NCBI GenBank assembly: GCA_963513935.1
Contig: OY740768.1
Span: 21,885,177 to 21,949,176, forward strand
Direction: 5' to 3'
Length of the DNA stretch: 64,000 nucleotides
Source of the DNA: Aphrophora alni
Taxonomy: Eukaryota > Arthropoda > Insecta > Hemiptera > Aphrophoridae
Position numbers and translations under genes: made by a program. Within the stretch, counting starts at the first letter, position 1; every line of letters begins with the position of its first letter. The notes under the pieces were generated by a model. It searched no databases. It was not told the origin of the DNA and was given only the letters and a program-made list of their open reading frames with translations. This document shows positions 10,680 through 22,640 of the stretch, piece after piece.

Positions 10680-12230
10680 AAATCACTTTTCTTATCTACT
10701 TTACTCTACTAATTTACCTCTACGTTGGGCGACAAATATAACAAATCCAATCTCCTTTCTTTTTATTTTAATTAATTAATACTCATTTAACAACAACATT
10801 TACCTTTTATAAAATCTTTCAGTTTATTTTAACATGAATCGAGAATAATGGAACATGTACATCAAATTATTCGAATCTTACTTAACTAGTTCATTCATTC
10901 ATCAAACATTCCTTATATTAATTTATTTATTACAATTTGATTCTTTAACTTCTAATTCCCAATTCTAAGAATATTCAAGGCCTTTTGTCTGTCTTTTTCT
11001 TGAATATATACACAACAAATTTATCTCAATCTTGACTCAAATTGGTATGATTTTATGAAACGATTATACAATTATAATATGAATTTACTTTATTTTTAAC
11101 ATTTAACTTTTACTTGATTATTCAAATAATTAACTCCTTTTTTAAAATTTTATTATACTTTCCTTTACCAATTGATTTTACTTTAACATTTAAATTATTA
11201 TTTTTATAGGCTAGCTCAGTTTTAAATTTATTTAACAAAACACAATCTCTTATCTCGGGTCAATAGGTTCTTTTAATGGCTCAATTGAAAGTGAAATTTG
11301 TATGATGAATTTAAAATAATTAACAAATTTTTGTACTTATCAATGTTGATCCTTTCAATCGGACGATTTGCACATTTCACTACACAACACTATAATTGAC
11401 TCTTTTAAACCACCACACTGCTCGACGCACTTTATTCTTTTATTAATCCTTTCTCTTGCGCTCTCGGTTGATCCAATTTCCAGCTTCCTTCTCTGCGATG
11501 ATGGTAATACCTTGGCACTGGTCGATCGAACTCCTTTTCTTTATCTGACTTGAAACTCCACAAAACTTCTAATCTGCAATTTTACTGTTAACTATTTCTT
11601 CTTTTCTTTTACTTTACTTTAATCAAAATTATTAAACTTTTTAAAATTAACTCAGAGACGTCCTGTCTCTTTCTTCAACGTTGATCAAACTTTCTCGACC
11701 ACAGAGCAGACTCTCTGTCCCCAGAACCTTCCTTCTCGACTTCCCTTCCAAGACTCTCCTTTTTAGAAACCATGGTCCCTGTAGAACTCTCTCCCTTCGG
11801 AACACGAGTTTCGCGCCCTGTTCGCTGATTCGTTTAACTTTCCCTAACTTTCTCAACATGTGTCTTTTTCGCTTCTTAGTGGTCGTTTTAAATCTGCCCG
11901 TTGGTTTTTTAAGCGTGTGATCGTATTCGATTTGTCGACCTATTTTCTCCTTTTCGTTTTTTGTGTTTTTGAAGCACCGTTAGAACTTTCTACTTGGTGT
12001 ACCGTTATGACGCTGGCTTTCCCTTCGATCTCTCTTTTTTTTATAAAAACCTCTACGTTCCCCTAAGATCCCGTTATCGACGTTCTTTTTTATGTAGCCC
12101 ATGTGTTTCTCCAAGGTTATAGAAATCCTGGTTCTATTGTAAATGACACGTACACTTTTAACTACAGGTGACAGCTGTCGCTTCCCTTCATCATTTAATA
12201 TTGGTTCTTCCTTCATATTTATTATTATTC
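10680..12230 (-). other. Strand-asymmetric (pyrimidine-rich on +) block, possible retroelement debris
   Basis: For about 1.5 kb the plus strand is rich in T and C and poor in G, most strongly at 11380-12220, where GC also rises. The minus strand is therefore A/G-rich, as in the sense strand of many retroelement leaders. Minus frames at 11647-11859 (lysine/arginine-rich, 70 codons) and 11980-12216 (charged, 78 codons) are open but match no domain I recognise; the overlapping plus frames are probably chance. No copy elsewhere in the window and no terminal repeats were found. The call of an inserted element is inference from composition alone. Confidence 0.35.
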
Positions 12231-12769
12231 CATTTTTAATTTAGTTTTTTATAAGTTATTTTAATTATTTAGTATTAGATGTCATATGATATCAATTGTT
12301 TATGTAGGTGATATTATGATATCGTTACATGGTATGTCCTAAAAACTTGGAATTTTGGAGAAAAAAAACAGCCATTAATTCTTACGCGCAGTATATGTAG
12401 GATAGGACAAGCTTGGTAATCGTAAACAATAATGACCTACATTTTTTGAATGACCTTCACGTTTCAAGACCTGAGTCAATAGAAAAAGTATCTTTGTACA
12501 TTCCTTTCGTCTGTCAGCTTTGTCATCTTTACACAATAAAGGACACATAAATTACTATATGAACATTAAATTCGGTATATGTGTGTTCATATAAATACTC
12601 TTTTGAAATTCTGAATAATCGAATTGATAATTTCAAATTGGCGGCCAATTGAAACAATCTTTATTCATATGTCGTATTATTCAACTTATAATACGCCAAG
12701 TTCGATTCAAATGTAAGAGATGGAATTCTGCATATAATGGTAGCAACCATACCTCTCTACTATAATAAA
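12231..12769. other. No gene recognised
   Basis: AT-rich spacer. Small palindromic words (catatgatatc, attggcggccaatt near 12636) but no larger structure. Confidence 0.4.
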
Positions 12770-13910
12770 TAGCTAATGCGACAGGATTCGGTATTGCCGA
12801 CTCACCGAAACGAACGTATCGAGGGCAGTCTCCTTGTTAACATATTTACAACTTCGGTTATCTTCAGAATAACCTTTATGATTTTGTTTATATTTTTGAA
12901 AAAGTTATACCGAAAAATAAAATGTTTTTCATTTGTATTTATTAAATATAGTATAGGCCTACAGATCAGTAAAATAAATAATTAATGGGAAATATTACAA
13001 AAAGAATTTAGATTTTACTCGGAATTAGAATATTATTCTCAGAGTAGATTCTATTCTATATAACAGTTTAAAATGCAATTAAATTTTGGTGTAAAATACT
13101 AAGTAAAAATATTTTCTTAGTAAAACTATCAAAAGAGTACCGAATTAGAGATGTCAAAAACAACAAATTCAGAAATATACAAAAAATACGACGATATGAT
13201 GATAGTCAACAAAAACATTGATTAAGTTGAAGTATGTACATTTCATTTTATCAGTCGTAATAGTGTATTTAATTTCTTCGATTAAGGTGAGCTTCTACCA
13301 GTTGAATGGATGTTATCATGTAAACCTGGTTAACTTATTACTCCATGTTATTACACTCTTCTCTTTGTGATAGAATACTTTCATTAGATTCAGTCAACGT
13401 TTCATCTTGCTCTCTTTGCTTTACCTATTTTCTATACATTGTCTGTTCGTCTATGTTCTTTTTAAACCTTACATCTTTCTTTCATTTGTCTGTGTTTTCT
13501 TTCTTTTAAAGATAAGTCTAATAATCCTGTATTTCGTTTTGTGTTTCCGATAGTTTAACTTACAGAGTTTATATTCGACGTTGATTTAATTAAAATTTCA
13601 CAAAACTCTGATAATTTCAATAATTATATACGTTTATATAGGTTATTTATTGGTAACGTTAAAATAAAAAATATTTGTCACAGGTTAAAATTTTTGGATT
13701 GTTTACAAAATTATAAAAAATGATTGCTATTATAAGGTCTGCACCTATAACGTAAAAACGACTAAAGTAAATATTGCTACAGTAGAATATGAAACATTAT
13801 TCCTTCCATTTCGCAGCATGTACCTAGCTTTAATGAATCACAACATAGCAGAATGCTATTTATTGCCTATATAAAATTTATCGTGTTTTTAGATGCTTGC
13901 GTTTCAGTAA
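12770..13910 (+). repeat. Dispersed repeat family B, copy B1
   Basis: Colinear with 22600-23760. The best-preserved block is 13260-13560: 'ttcttcgattaaggtgagct', 'ccatgttattacactcttct', 'gaatactttcattagattca', 'tttcatttgtctgtgttttc' and 'tctaataatcctgtatttcg'. The tail (13790-13910) shares 'tatgaaac...ttattcc', 'cagcatgtacctagct' and 'gcttgcgttt'. A 'gccgactcaccgaaacgaac' word at the left end resembles the 'cgagtcacccacacgagc' word at the B2/H1 junction. No conserved frame. Confidence 0.7.
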
Positions 13911-14318
13911 TCCTATCATTCTCTTGCTATAAAGATGAAAATTGTAATAAAGTTTAATATTGTAAGCATTATGATTTAATATCATAAGTGTAATTTCATG
14001 TCAAAATGTCACTCAGTGTAATATTCCAATTTTCTTACTGTGTTTTTTTTTTTTTAATTTCCATTTGTATTAAATGGAAAGCGAGTTATGATATAAAAGA
14101 CAATGATTTTGCATTATTATTATAATACGACTAAGGCATTTTAAGTTCGCTTGCACGTAAAACTATTTAAGTTAAATATATTTTAACTTCATTTTCACAG
14201 TACATAGAAAGATTTATATCAATATTGGAAATTAAGCTCTATATTAGGAAAATACATTAAAAACATGCAATTAATTAACGTATATTGTATTTAAATACCT
14301 AAGTAAAATATATCGGTT
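13911..14318. other. No gene recognised
   Basis: AT-rich; contains a short poly-T run near 14042-14056. Confidence 0.4.
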
Positions 14319-14337
14319 ATATATATATATATATATA
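14319..14337. repeat. Short (AT)n tract
   Basis: About 19 bp of alternating AT, upstream of family-A copy A3. Confidence 0.85.
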
Positions 14338-14399
14338 GGATTGTAAATTTAATTTTAAATCGTTCCTTTACTACTTAAGTTCAAGCTACTTTTCAAATT

Positions 14400-14720
14400 T
14401 TAAAAATAGTAGTTAACAAAAGGTAGAAAATCATAGTCCCGCCATGTTCTATAAGGGTTGTTTTTGTAGAAACCAAGGGTGAATACCGTTAACAAAATGA
14501 AACATTTGTCAGAGTGAAGTGTAATGGGTTAAAAAATTAACAACTATCCTTTTTTTCTTTATACAAAACCTACAGCAGTTTTTCTGAAGTCATTGTTAAG
14601 GATGAAACATTGTCTTATCGTCAGAAATTTCTGACAGAAATTGATGTAATAAAGCATGTGATATTTTATAGATTGACAAATTACCACCAACAAGGAATAT
14701 CTTTATTTATGATATTTTCA
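14400..14720 (+). repeat. Dispersed repeat family A, copy A3 (partial)
   Basis: Carries the central block of the family: 'taagggttgtttttgtagaa', 'gggtgaataccgtta', 'tttgtcagagtgaagtgtaa', 'tctgaagtcattg' and 'attgacaaattaccaccaac'. Head and tail blocks are missing or too diverged to follow. Confidence 0.65.
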
Positions 14721-16189
14721 CTCTCACAAAAATTCACCACTTATTATGTATATACTTTTGTATAAGAACTCGCTCACACAGTTTCTGAATACATTGATTA
14801 TTAGAAAAACAATTATAAACTCCATTAAAACACATTTCACTTACAGTGACATAAATAAGTATAACATTTCCTTCTAATATGAATTATTTTTGCAATAGCA
14901 ATCAATATTGATATTCAAAATAAACAATACTATTTCCTAAAGTAGTTTTTGATGTATTCTTCTTTTTATAATAAACTTTTATCGTAAACTAATGATTTTA
15001 TAAATCAAAAGAAAGGTGAAATTGAACATATATACGCGGTCCCAAAAATATAATATTTTTTAATAGATCCAAATAATAGGACAAAATATAAATAAAAATT
15101 CACAATAATGAATATTTAACGTTTTGTCTCAAAATTTTGGTTTCATTTATTTAACATTGTAATGTAAGTTTGTATAGTGACATCTCTTTATAATATTTTG
15201 TCGAATATATAGTGATATCAATAATCAACGTTATAAACGTGTGCCCCACTTGTCTCATTAAACGTTTCTGATATAAGAGTTTGTTACGTCATTTAATTTA
15301 CCCCGAGAAGTTTTAGTAATATTGCTTAAGACCGAAGAAATAGTCAACAAAGCAAAGAGAAGCCAAACTTCAGTTGAGCTGTTATGTTTCAACAGCAGAC
15401 GAATGATGAAACTGTATAACAGTTAAATAAGAAAATATGAGATGTATGGTTTTGTTTTTTGTTTATTTTATAAGATAATAAACACTTTCAATCAGCTAAA
15501 TAAATGTATTATTGTTTCTTTTACTATCATAAATGTTACATATGAATACACCTCAAAGAATTTCCCCACATCTGAATATCCATGCTAGACATCAAAATTT
15601 CAATCTTATACAATTAACCAAATAGTATGTTACATTAACTAATGTTATGTTACATATGAAACTAATATTAAATTTTCCTAATGTTAATAAAAACTTATAT
15701 GTATACATTTTTCTTATGGCCAACACCAAACATAATTTTAACCTGATCTGTTGAATGTTTAAGTATATTAGGTCACAAAATGTATGTTTATGTGCGATAG
15801 AAATATCTATAGTCCTTCCCAGAATTTTATTAAATAACTTATATGTCATTTATGAGACTAAATTCGACCGTCGAAACTCTCATGTTGTAATTTTTAATGA
15901 AATCAACATAGGTTAATGTTTTATCTTTACTTATTTTAATTTTTTTTAAACAATGTGTGAATTTTCTATGATATTCAGTGTAACGTGTAATATTTGTTTA
16001 CATTCAAGATTTAGATATTCATCTTCCATTACATATCATGTAAGTGTTTTTAATTGCAATTTACTCTTGTTTGTTATTTAACGTAAGTTTTATATTTATT
16101 TAATACAAATTAGTTTAATACCGATTGTAAATTTATTTCAGAGTTGCTAATTGTAGTTCAAAAATTAATAGCTTAATAGTAATTAAAAC
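14721..16189. other. No gene recognised
   Basis: AT-rich with stops in all frames. An 85-codon minus frame (15592-15849) is isoleucine/leucine-rich with no domain and is treated as chance. Confidence 0.4.
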
Positions 16190-16845
16190 AGTTTACTGTA
16201 GAAAAATGTGCACACCCTGTGATCAAAATAAATGTTTTGAAATAATCTTAATTTAATCTTTTAGTTTAATTAATTTAAGATTTGTTTACTTTTCAATTTA
16301 TTCCATTACTTCCATACTTGATCTACACGTGAAACAGTTTTATGCCTAAATAAGTCAACTTCTTTTTCAAAATATTTTGAAACTCGTTATAATCTAGTCT
16401 AATTAAATTTACGAGTTTTTCTATACACTTGAGCGTTCTCTATAATTTGATAAAGCGTGTTAATAAAAATCTGTTTCTATTTATTTATCGTTTTTTCCTT
16501 TTAGCATAAGTAGTAATATGTTAGCAAATATTGTCTAATATAATTGCAACTATTACAAAGAGATACATATTTATTTGATACATGGTAACCATAGTAACAT
16601 TACATTACACACGGTCTGTTTATTTGTAACACAACCCTAACTGTTTCCACAGAATATACATTTCAGTTAATGTTTTTTTTAAGCACACAATAACAATTGC
16701 AATTCTTTGTATTTTTCTATTGAAAAAGCTTGGAAATGCTATTTGTGAAATTGAAACTTAAAACAAATAGAAAAGAAATATTCGGAATGTATACTGTTCA
16801 ATTTGAATTATTCACATTTATTTATCATTATCGTGTATTATAAAT
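16190..16845 (+). repeat. Dispersed repeat family I, copy I2
   Basis: Partner of 6640-7335 in the same orientation. The blocks 'gatttgtttacttttcaatt', 'tttgtttatttgtaacacaa' and 'aaacttaaaacaaata' are near-identical and in the same order. Confidence 0.65.
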
Positions 16846-16914
16846 TATTTTATAGGTGCCACGGTATGTTTAGACTGTTTTAAAAGTTATCAGTCTCCGA
16901 TAAGTTTTATGACT

Positions 16915-17330
16915 TACAAAGTTATACTCTTGACCTTAGAAGACGATAATGACCGAGTCGTTTTCATTTTTAAGCAACAAGAAATTATATATGTTGTAAG
17001 TGCAAGTGTGGTAATCCAGAGAAACCCTAACTGTCACCAATTTTCTTTATCTGGTCCCACATTAGATTAAAGTCTTTAATCTTTAATATCAAGTCTCTCA
17101 TGAACAACTCTTGTTCTCTAAATACACTGGCGCTGTCAGAGTATGTGAGGGAAAGCGTCTTTATTTTAAGTTCCTTTCTTCCATTTTGGAAGATGATAAT
17201 AACCGAGAGGTGTTTTACCGTAAACACCAAGAAAATATCTATACTAAATGCGGGTGTAGTAATGTAGAGAAACCTAACTGATGTCATCTAGTTTTTGTTT
17301 GGATACCAGTTTTTCATCTTTACTAAAAAG
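16915..17330. repeat. Direct tandem duplication, about 250-bp period
   Basis: The block from 16936 (ttagaagacgataatgaccg ... gtggtaatccagagaaaccc) is repeated from 17187 (ttggaagatgataataaccg ... gtagtaatgtagagaaacct). Start-to-start spacing is about 250 bp; the second copy is incomplete. The 86-codon minus frame at 17027-17287 spans the junction and looks incidental. Confidence 0.6.
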
Positions 17331-17439
17331 TCTCTATCTTCACACATCGCTAAAGTTTTTTTGGAATAGGTAGAAAGAATTTGAGTGAGTGTTTTACATT
17401 GTACCAGATTGTTTTTATTACAGATAATTCACAAATAAG

Positions 17440-18135
17440 TATTTTTTTAAGTGACCAATACCTCTCGTTAAGGTCCTTAAAGGTTCCAAGATCTGGTGAA
17501 AATTGTTAGAGCATACTTTGGCAGTTTTTCTTGTGGTTCCTATCCCGTACTGAACTATCAAACAAATTTTAATAATGTCTGAGATATTGTCAAAATATGC
17601 CAGCATACCAAATTTTATTACAATTTATCCTTGTGTTTGGGCTGTAGTGTACTTAACATATGACAGACTAGGTATAAACTTCAATCCAAAACCCACTTAT
17701 TTTATCTTAGAATATAATTTAACAAAACGAATATATTCGCAAAAAAAAATAATAACACTGTCATCCTTTTTTGATCTTTAACATACATTTCTCTATATTA
17801 CAAATATGTGGGAAGGTAGGCAGGAAATATTTTAGCTACCTGATTTATATGTACATTCGTGTACATGAATTTTAACGACAAATTTAGTTCTAGTGATAGT
17901 AAACAAGAAGAAACAAGTATTTCTTGTCAAACTTGTATGTGGTCTTCCTTATCACATACAAACAGTATAGAACTAACAGTTATTGCATGTATGTTCGGAA
18001 CACAAGTTGTAAGAGGAGTTTTGCCATGGCAACAAAATCCCGTTTTTACGGTGTTGGTTGTCGGAGCGTGACTGTCTATAAAGCTGTATGAGAATCTTCG
18101 ACAATAATAGTTTAGGTTACTTATCTGGTGAACAC
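17440..18135 (+). repeat. Dispersed repeat family C, copy C2
   Basis: Plus-strand counterpart of C1. It starts with 'gtgaccaatacctctcgtta' and 'ggtccttaaaggttcc', a head that also matches 32900-33065. It goes on through 'aactatcaaacaaatttt' and 'cataccaaattttattaca', then a block (17859-17950) similar to the minus strand of 1590-1690. Frames at 17575-17781 and 17859-18071 resemble minus frames in C1 only piecewise and with frame changes. Confidence 0.65.
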
Positions 18136-19319
18136 ACTATTCGCCATTTAAATTCTAACTATCGTTCAATAAAATGTTAATTATGGAGAAGTTTAATTAA
18201 TTATTAGATGTAATTATATCCCCATATTAGATGGACAACGCACACACACTTTACACAAACAATCAATTTAATAGATTCTTAAACACGATTATCTCGCTGC
18301 AGTTTGGACAAGGGAACTAAACGGAATTACTTATATTTAAGCCCATTTGATGTAATTCCATTTTTTCGTGGAAAAGGGCAATTTTCCGTCTTCGTTAGTC
18401 TAACGGCCAACATTACAGAAGTTAAAAAAATTATAAATATCTGTTTAGAAATTTTTAGAGAAATCCGTTTTAACAATAAATTAAAAAATATATTATTATT
18501 AATTAGCCTCGATGCCAGTCCTGTTTAATTTGTATTATAAATTCCATAAGTCTCAAAACATATCTAAAAAACTCTTTTTCTGACGTATTAAATATCATAA
18601 TAACTAGTGGATACTTCCTTCACTTCTTTTTGAACTCTAATCATACACTATTTGCAGAAATAGGACGCCTTAACAAGAATCACCTCCCTAGTTCATTTCG
18701 GAATAATCCCCTTATCAAAATGCACATTTATATTTTATATGTATGAGAAAGTAAGAAATAATTAAATTGCGATTATATATGTGTTTTCAACATTAAAACA
18801 AGTATAGGAAAATGTATCACGTAACACCCCTGATATTGCTAAAAAAGTAACGTTTTATTCAAAATGCTGTTTTAAAAAAAGTTGACCCTTTTCTAATGTG
18901 CAATTTGTGAGAAAATATAAATACCTATATTTTAAAATTTCAAAATCATAATAGTGTATGATATTATAATAAGCCGGATTTTCGCTTTTTTGCTTCATAT
19001 AGTACAATCGATTCGTAAGTTTGTGTGGAAAGTATTTCCTTTGTGAGTTTTTTATAATCTTGTTATATGATCGTATACTTGTCTCGCTCGTTTTTGGGAC
19101 TTTAGAGATTTTAATTGTACCGATTTTTCAATCGGAGTTAAATATAAAATTGTGATTATATAGACAGAATAAATTAGATTAGGTAACTATACTGTGACTA
19201 ACTTTACTTCGCCAACATGGTTTTAATAATTCTAAACCTTTTATAACGATTATTATGATGAATTAAATGATTCATCATAAAAATCATTATAATTGATTAG
19301 AATTGATCCTTAATGATAC
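18136..19319. other. No gene recognised
   Basis: AT-rich. A 74-codon frame (18304-18528) has no recognisable domain. No repeat partner was found. Confidence 0.4.
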
Positions 19320-20310
19320 TAGTATAGAGTTGATATTTTTTATAATGGTGTAAGTTTTCATTATGAATCGAAAATTTAATTTTCGAAAACCATCAGTTTT
19401 ATTTTCTTATTGAAAAGAAATTTCATAATTTGGGACATACCATTTCTCCAATTTAAAAGGTTAAAATTTTGACTCTATCATAAAAAATTAAATTAAGAAG
19501 TGTATCATTTCAAAGGTACAGTCAAATGGATGTACTAGTTAAAGGAAAGATTAAGACATAGATAGGAGGGGAAGTCCTTTGACATCATAATATAACCAAA
19601 TGTAATTGCTTGTAAACTGCAGATAGCAAGAGCTAGATTAATACTTTCATTGAACTAACGTATTATAATCATAGGAATTAAAAGACAATAAAACGTTCCA
19701 TCTAATTCTACGTTTTAAATTTATACATATTCACTTACTTTCTTTTTTGAATAAACAACTACGTAATTGACGTTTGGATTTTTTCTCTTGATCTGACCGA
19801 TTATTTTTTAATTATGATATTATATATTTTTCCCCCCTTTAAAACAATTACGAATAAAATATTGGTTATTTTTGTTAATATATGTTTTTTGTTGAAAATC
19901 GGATTTTTTTTATACAAATTTACGAATTTATTGTGTTTAAATAATTTTTAAATTCTGTTTAGTAGGTCTATCCATCAAAATTAATTGTATCTAATTTAAA
20001 CACAAGGAGAAAAATTAGAACCCCAATTGTAATGTCATAGATGCAATTTATATATAACTAAAATAGGTACCTGTTTATGCTATCGTCTATAACATTTATT
20101 TCAACATCATTTATATGTTTTTATACTTCAACGTCGAAAAACAAATTCGTAAACACGAAAAAAAATTCAATATCCCTTAAATTATGTGAAAATTTCATTT
20201 ACACTATTGTTCACCAAAATTATTTCGTTGTGAAATAATTCGGAAAATGTTTTACAGTAAGAAAAAAAGTATTTAATTAAAAAAACAAATCTGTTTTAAT
20301 AAAAGTTTTT
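19320..20310 (+). repeat. Dispersed repeat family E, copy E1
   Basis: Colinear with 33150-34130 for nearly 1 kb. Shared words include 'catttctccaattyaaaa', 'ttgactctatca', 'gattaagacatagatag', 'taaccaaatgtaattgcttg' and 'ccttaaattatgtg'. No conserved reading frame. Confidence 0.7.
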
Positions 20311-20337
20311 TTTTTACTATATCCAAAATAAAAATTT

Positions 20338-20600
20338 TATAAAGCATAAAGGTACTTGACAATATACCCCATTAGATTCCACTCCACTCTGACAAAAGTT
20401 TCCCTTCATTAATGGTATTCACTCCCTCACTCTATAAAAGCAACCCTTATAATATAATATGTCGGACTATTGTTCACCACCGCAATTTTTCGTTCAGTTG
20501 TTAACTTATATTTCTAAAATGAGGAAGTAATCACCGACCTAGGCGGCAATAATTTAAGTCTACATCAATATGACATTAATAACATCAATACATTTTACAA
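20338..20600 (-). repeat. Dispersed repeat family A, copy A4 (inverted, partial)
   Basis: Reverse complement of the central block: 'ggtacttgacaatata', 'actccactctgacaaaagtt', 'cccttcattaatggtattca' and 'ataaaagcaacccttata'. It abuts the end of E1. This is the only minus-strand copy seen. Confidence 0.7.
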
Positions 20601-20809
20601 TATAACAAATAATAGGTAATTTCATTGTATCACTTTCATTTAAAAATGGACTGCATTTAGCTAAAGAATCTATCTTATCTTGGCTGAGAATGTTGTAAGT
20701 ACCTACCGATACTTCGCTTGTGTAACAGAGTAAATGGTAGTTTATTAAAATATAGTTTTTTTATAACCAACGTCTATCACTGTATTTTGCCAAATGTTAT
20801 GAGCTATAA
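20601..20809. other. No gene recognised
   Basis: Short AT-rich spacer between two oppositely oriented family-A copies. Confidence 0.35.
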
Positions 20810-20848
20810 TTTATCATGATGTACCCACACACTTCATAATCTTGTTGC

Positions 20849-20866
20849 TTGTTGTTGTTGTTGTTG
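20849..20866. repeat. (TTG)6 microsatellite
   Basis: Six TTG trinucleotides in the 5' part of A5. Confidence 0.85.
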
Positions 20867-21011
20867 TAGTTGTTTGTGTTTATATATATATAAAGAAAAT
20901 AACAATAAAACAATTTTATTTATTTAAAAGTTTTGTTAAATAGCAATTTCTATTGGGTTTTTAATTTATGATAATAAATTGTAAAACGATACGTATGTAT
21001 TTTCACCTTTA

Positions 21012-21065
21012 GAAATATATGAAATATATATATATATATATATATATTTCATATATATATATATA
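21012..21065. repeat. Palindromic (AT)n tract
   Basis: Two AT runs (about 21024-21047 and 21050-21065) are arranged around GAAATAT...ATATTTC, forming a self-complementary structure inside A5. Confidence 0.7.
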
Positions 21066-21559
21066 AGAACAATGTGTTGCTGCTTCATTGAAAAGTATAC
21101 ATTGCAAATTATCATCTGTTTTTCATAAAACTACTATGATAGTATTATTAATACCAAAACCGTGGCAAACTTAAAGATTATTCCCTATAGCAATAATACT
21201 AACTGACGTGGAATAATATAGAGTGGGGAATTATAGTTTCGACATATTCAATAATTGTCGATACAGAGTGAAGGGGTGAATACCATTAATGAAGGGTAAC
21301 TTTAGTCGTAGTGGAGCGTAATATAATAGGGCATGTTGTCAAGTACTCTTATTGTATTCAAAGTATACAGACGTATTTCTGTAGTCATAGACAGGGATTA
21401 TACATTGAAGGGGGGGTTGGCAGAACAGAGAATAAACTTTGAAGATGTGATGTGGCTTGACACGTTGCCAACTAGAGAGATTAATGATATTTTTGAAGTA
21501 ACATTATATGATATTTTGTGAAATTCTATGAAAATAATGCATGACAAGTAGCTTATAAA

Positions 21560-21561
<2 letters not shown>

Positions 21562-21615
<54 letters not shown>
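21562..21615. repeat. (TA)n microsatellite in A5
   Basis: About 54 bp of TA dinucleotides following 'gcttataaac', the same family position that holds the TTAA insertion in A6. Confidence 0.9.
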
Positions 21616-21618
<3 letters not shown>

Positions 21619-22159
21619 TTATGCAAATTATATGATAAATCGTGTATTTTTAAAATAAATAGAAAATTATATTTAAATATTTTATTTCACTTTGCTATAC
21701 ATAAATCAACCATTATTAATCCTAACTGTTATTATTTTTTTAATATTATTAAATCAACCATTCTTACTTGTAACTATTTTCATATTTTATAATAACAATA
21801 AATTGATACGTTTTGACAAATGCCTTTTTCAGTACGAATATAATTTACATCTGATGTTTATGTTGTACTAAATCTCAACGTTGAAATCGCCATTTTGATA
21901 CGGAAAATAAAGTCGATATTACAATTAATTCGTTATAGTGTTATTTTGTCATTGCCATGTCATTACTGTCGCTTACTTTTACTGCCTATTTATTGTCCTC
22001 AAGGTTTTTTGTAGCCCATTCTACTGTATAACATAAATACTTCAATAATAAATATGATGTGAGATATAGAACATAATTTACTTTGTACAGAGTATAGGGT
22101 TCGTGCATATCCCAAAATCTCTAGAATAATTAATCGGATAAACATTAATTATTACTTAA

Positions 22160-22640
22160 TCAGTATACAACAGTATGGGTTAGGTGAGTTTCTTAATCGT
22201 AAAACAAAAAATTATCTTCGTTTTTCCACTGATCGTTATGTTTTTTGGTCTGAGGAAACAGAAAAAGTATTTCCGACAAACCGTCCGTCCGTCGTCGTTG
22301 TTGTCTGTAATTAAGCACTTCCACAAAAATTATTATAGAAATATAAAATTCGATTCAAGCGACTATAATATGCTCGTATAAAATTCAGAAAATTCGAATT
22401 ACAAATTTCGAAATTTTGGCCGTTTTATACAGTTTTTTGTTCACATATAGTGTGTAATCAGCTTAACACATACCATATTATATAAAAACCTTTGATTTTA
22501 ATTATGAATTCATGGTACTATCCTCACCTCTCTGTGATAACAAGTAATGTAATTTCGATCTCTGACCTCGCAACAAAATGAGTTGCATTCAGTACATTTA
22601 TAATGTACTGACGAGTCACCCACACGAGCTTAGCGAGTGG
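22160..22640 (+). repeat. Dispersed repeat family H, copy H1
   Basis: Shares the exact 15-mer gtccgtcgtcgttgt (about 22286) with H2 (about 40979), each followed by a 'ctg(t/c)a.ttaagca/gtaagta' context. It ends in 'cacgagcttagcgagtgg', comparable to 'cacaagttagcgagtg' in H2. The GC-rich TCGTCG core resembles a phrase common in invertebrate interspersed repeats. The 65-codon frame at 22184-22381 is not conserved. Confidence 0.5.

Larger units (their letters stand above)
20810..22080 (+). repeat. Dispersed repeat family A, copy A5
   Basis: Contains the 'ccacacacttcataat' 5' word, the 'ttcattgaaaagtataca' head, 'accaaaaccgtgg', 'accattaatgaagggtaact', 'gtcaagtactctta', 'tctgtagtcatagacaggga', 'ttgacacgttgcca' and the tail 'ctcaacgttgaaatcgccat'. 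The frame at 21333-21521 is inside the repeat and not conserved in other copies. Three dinucleotide tracts have grown inside it. Confidence 0.75.
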
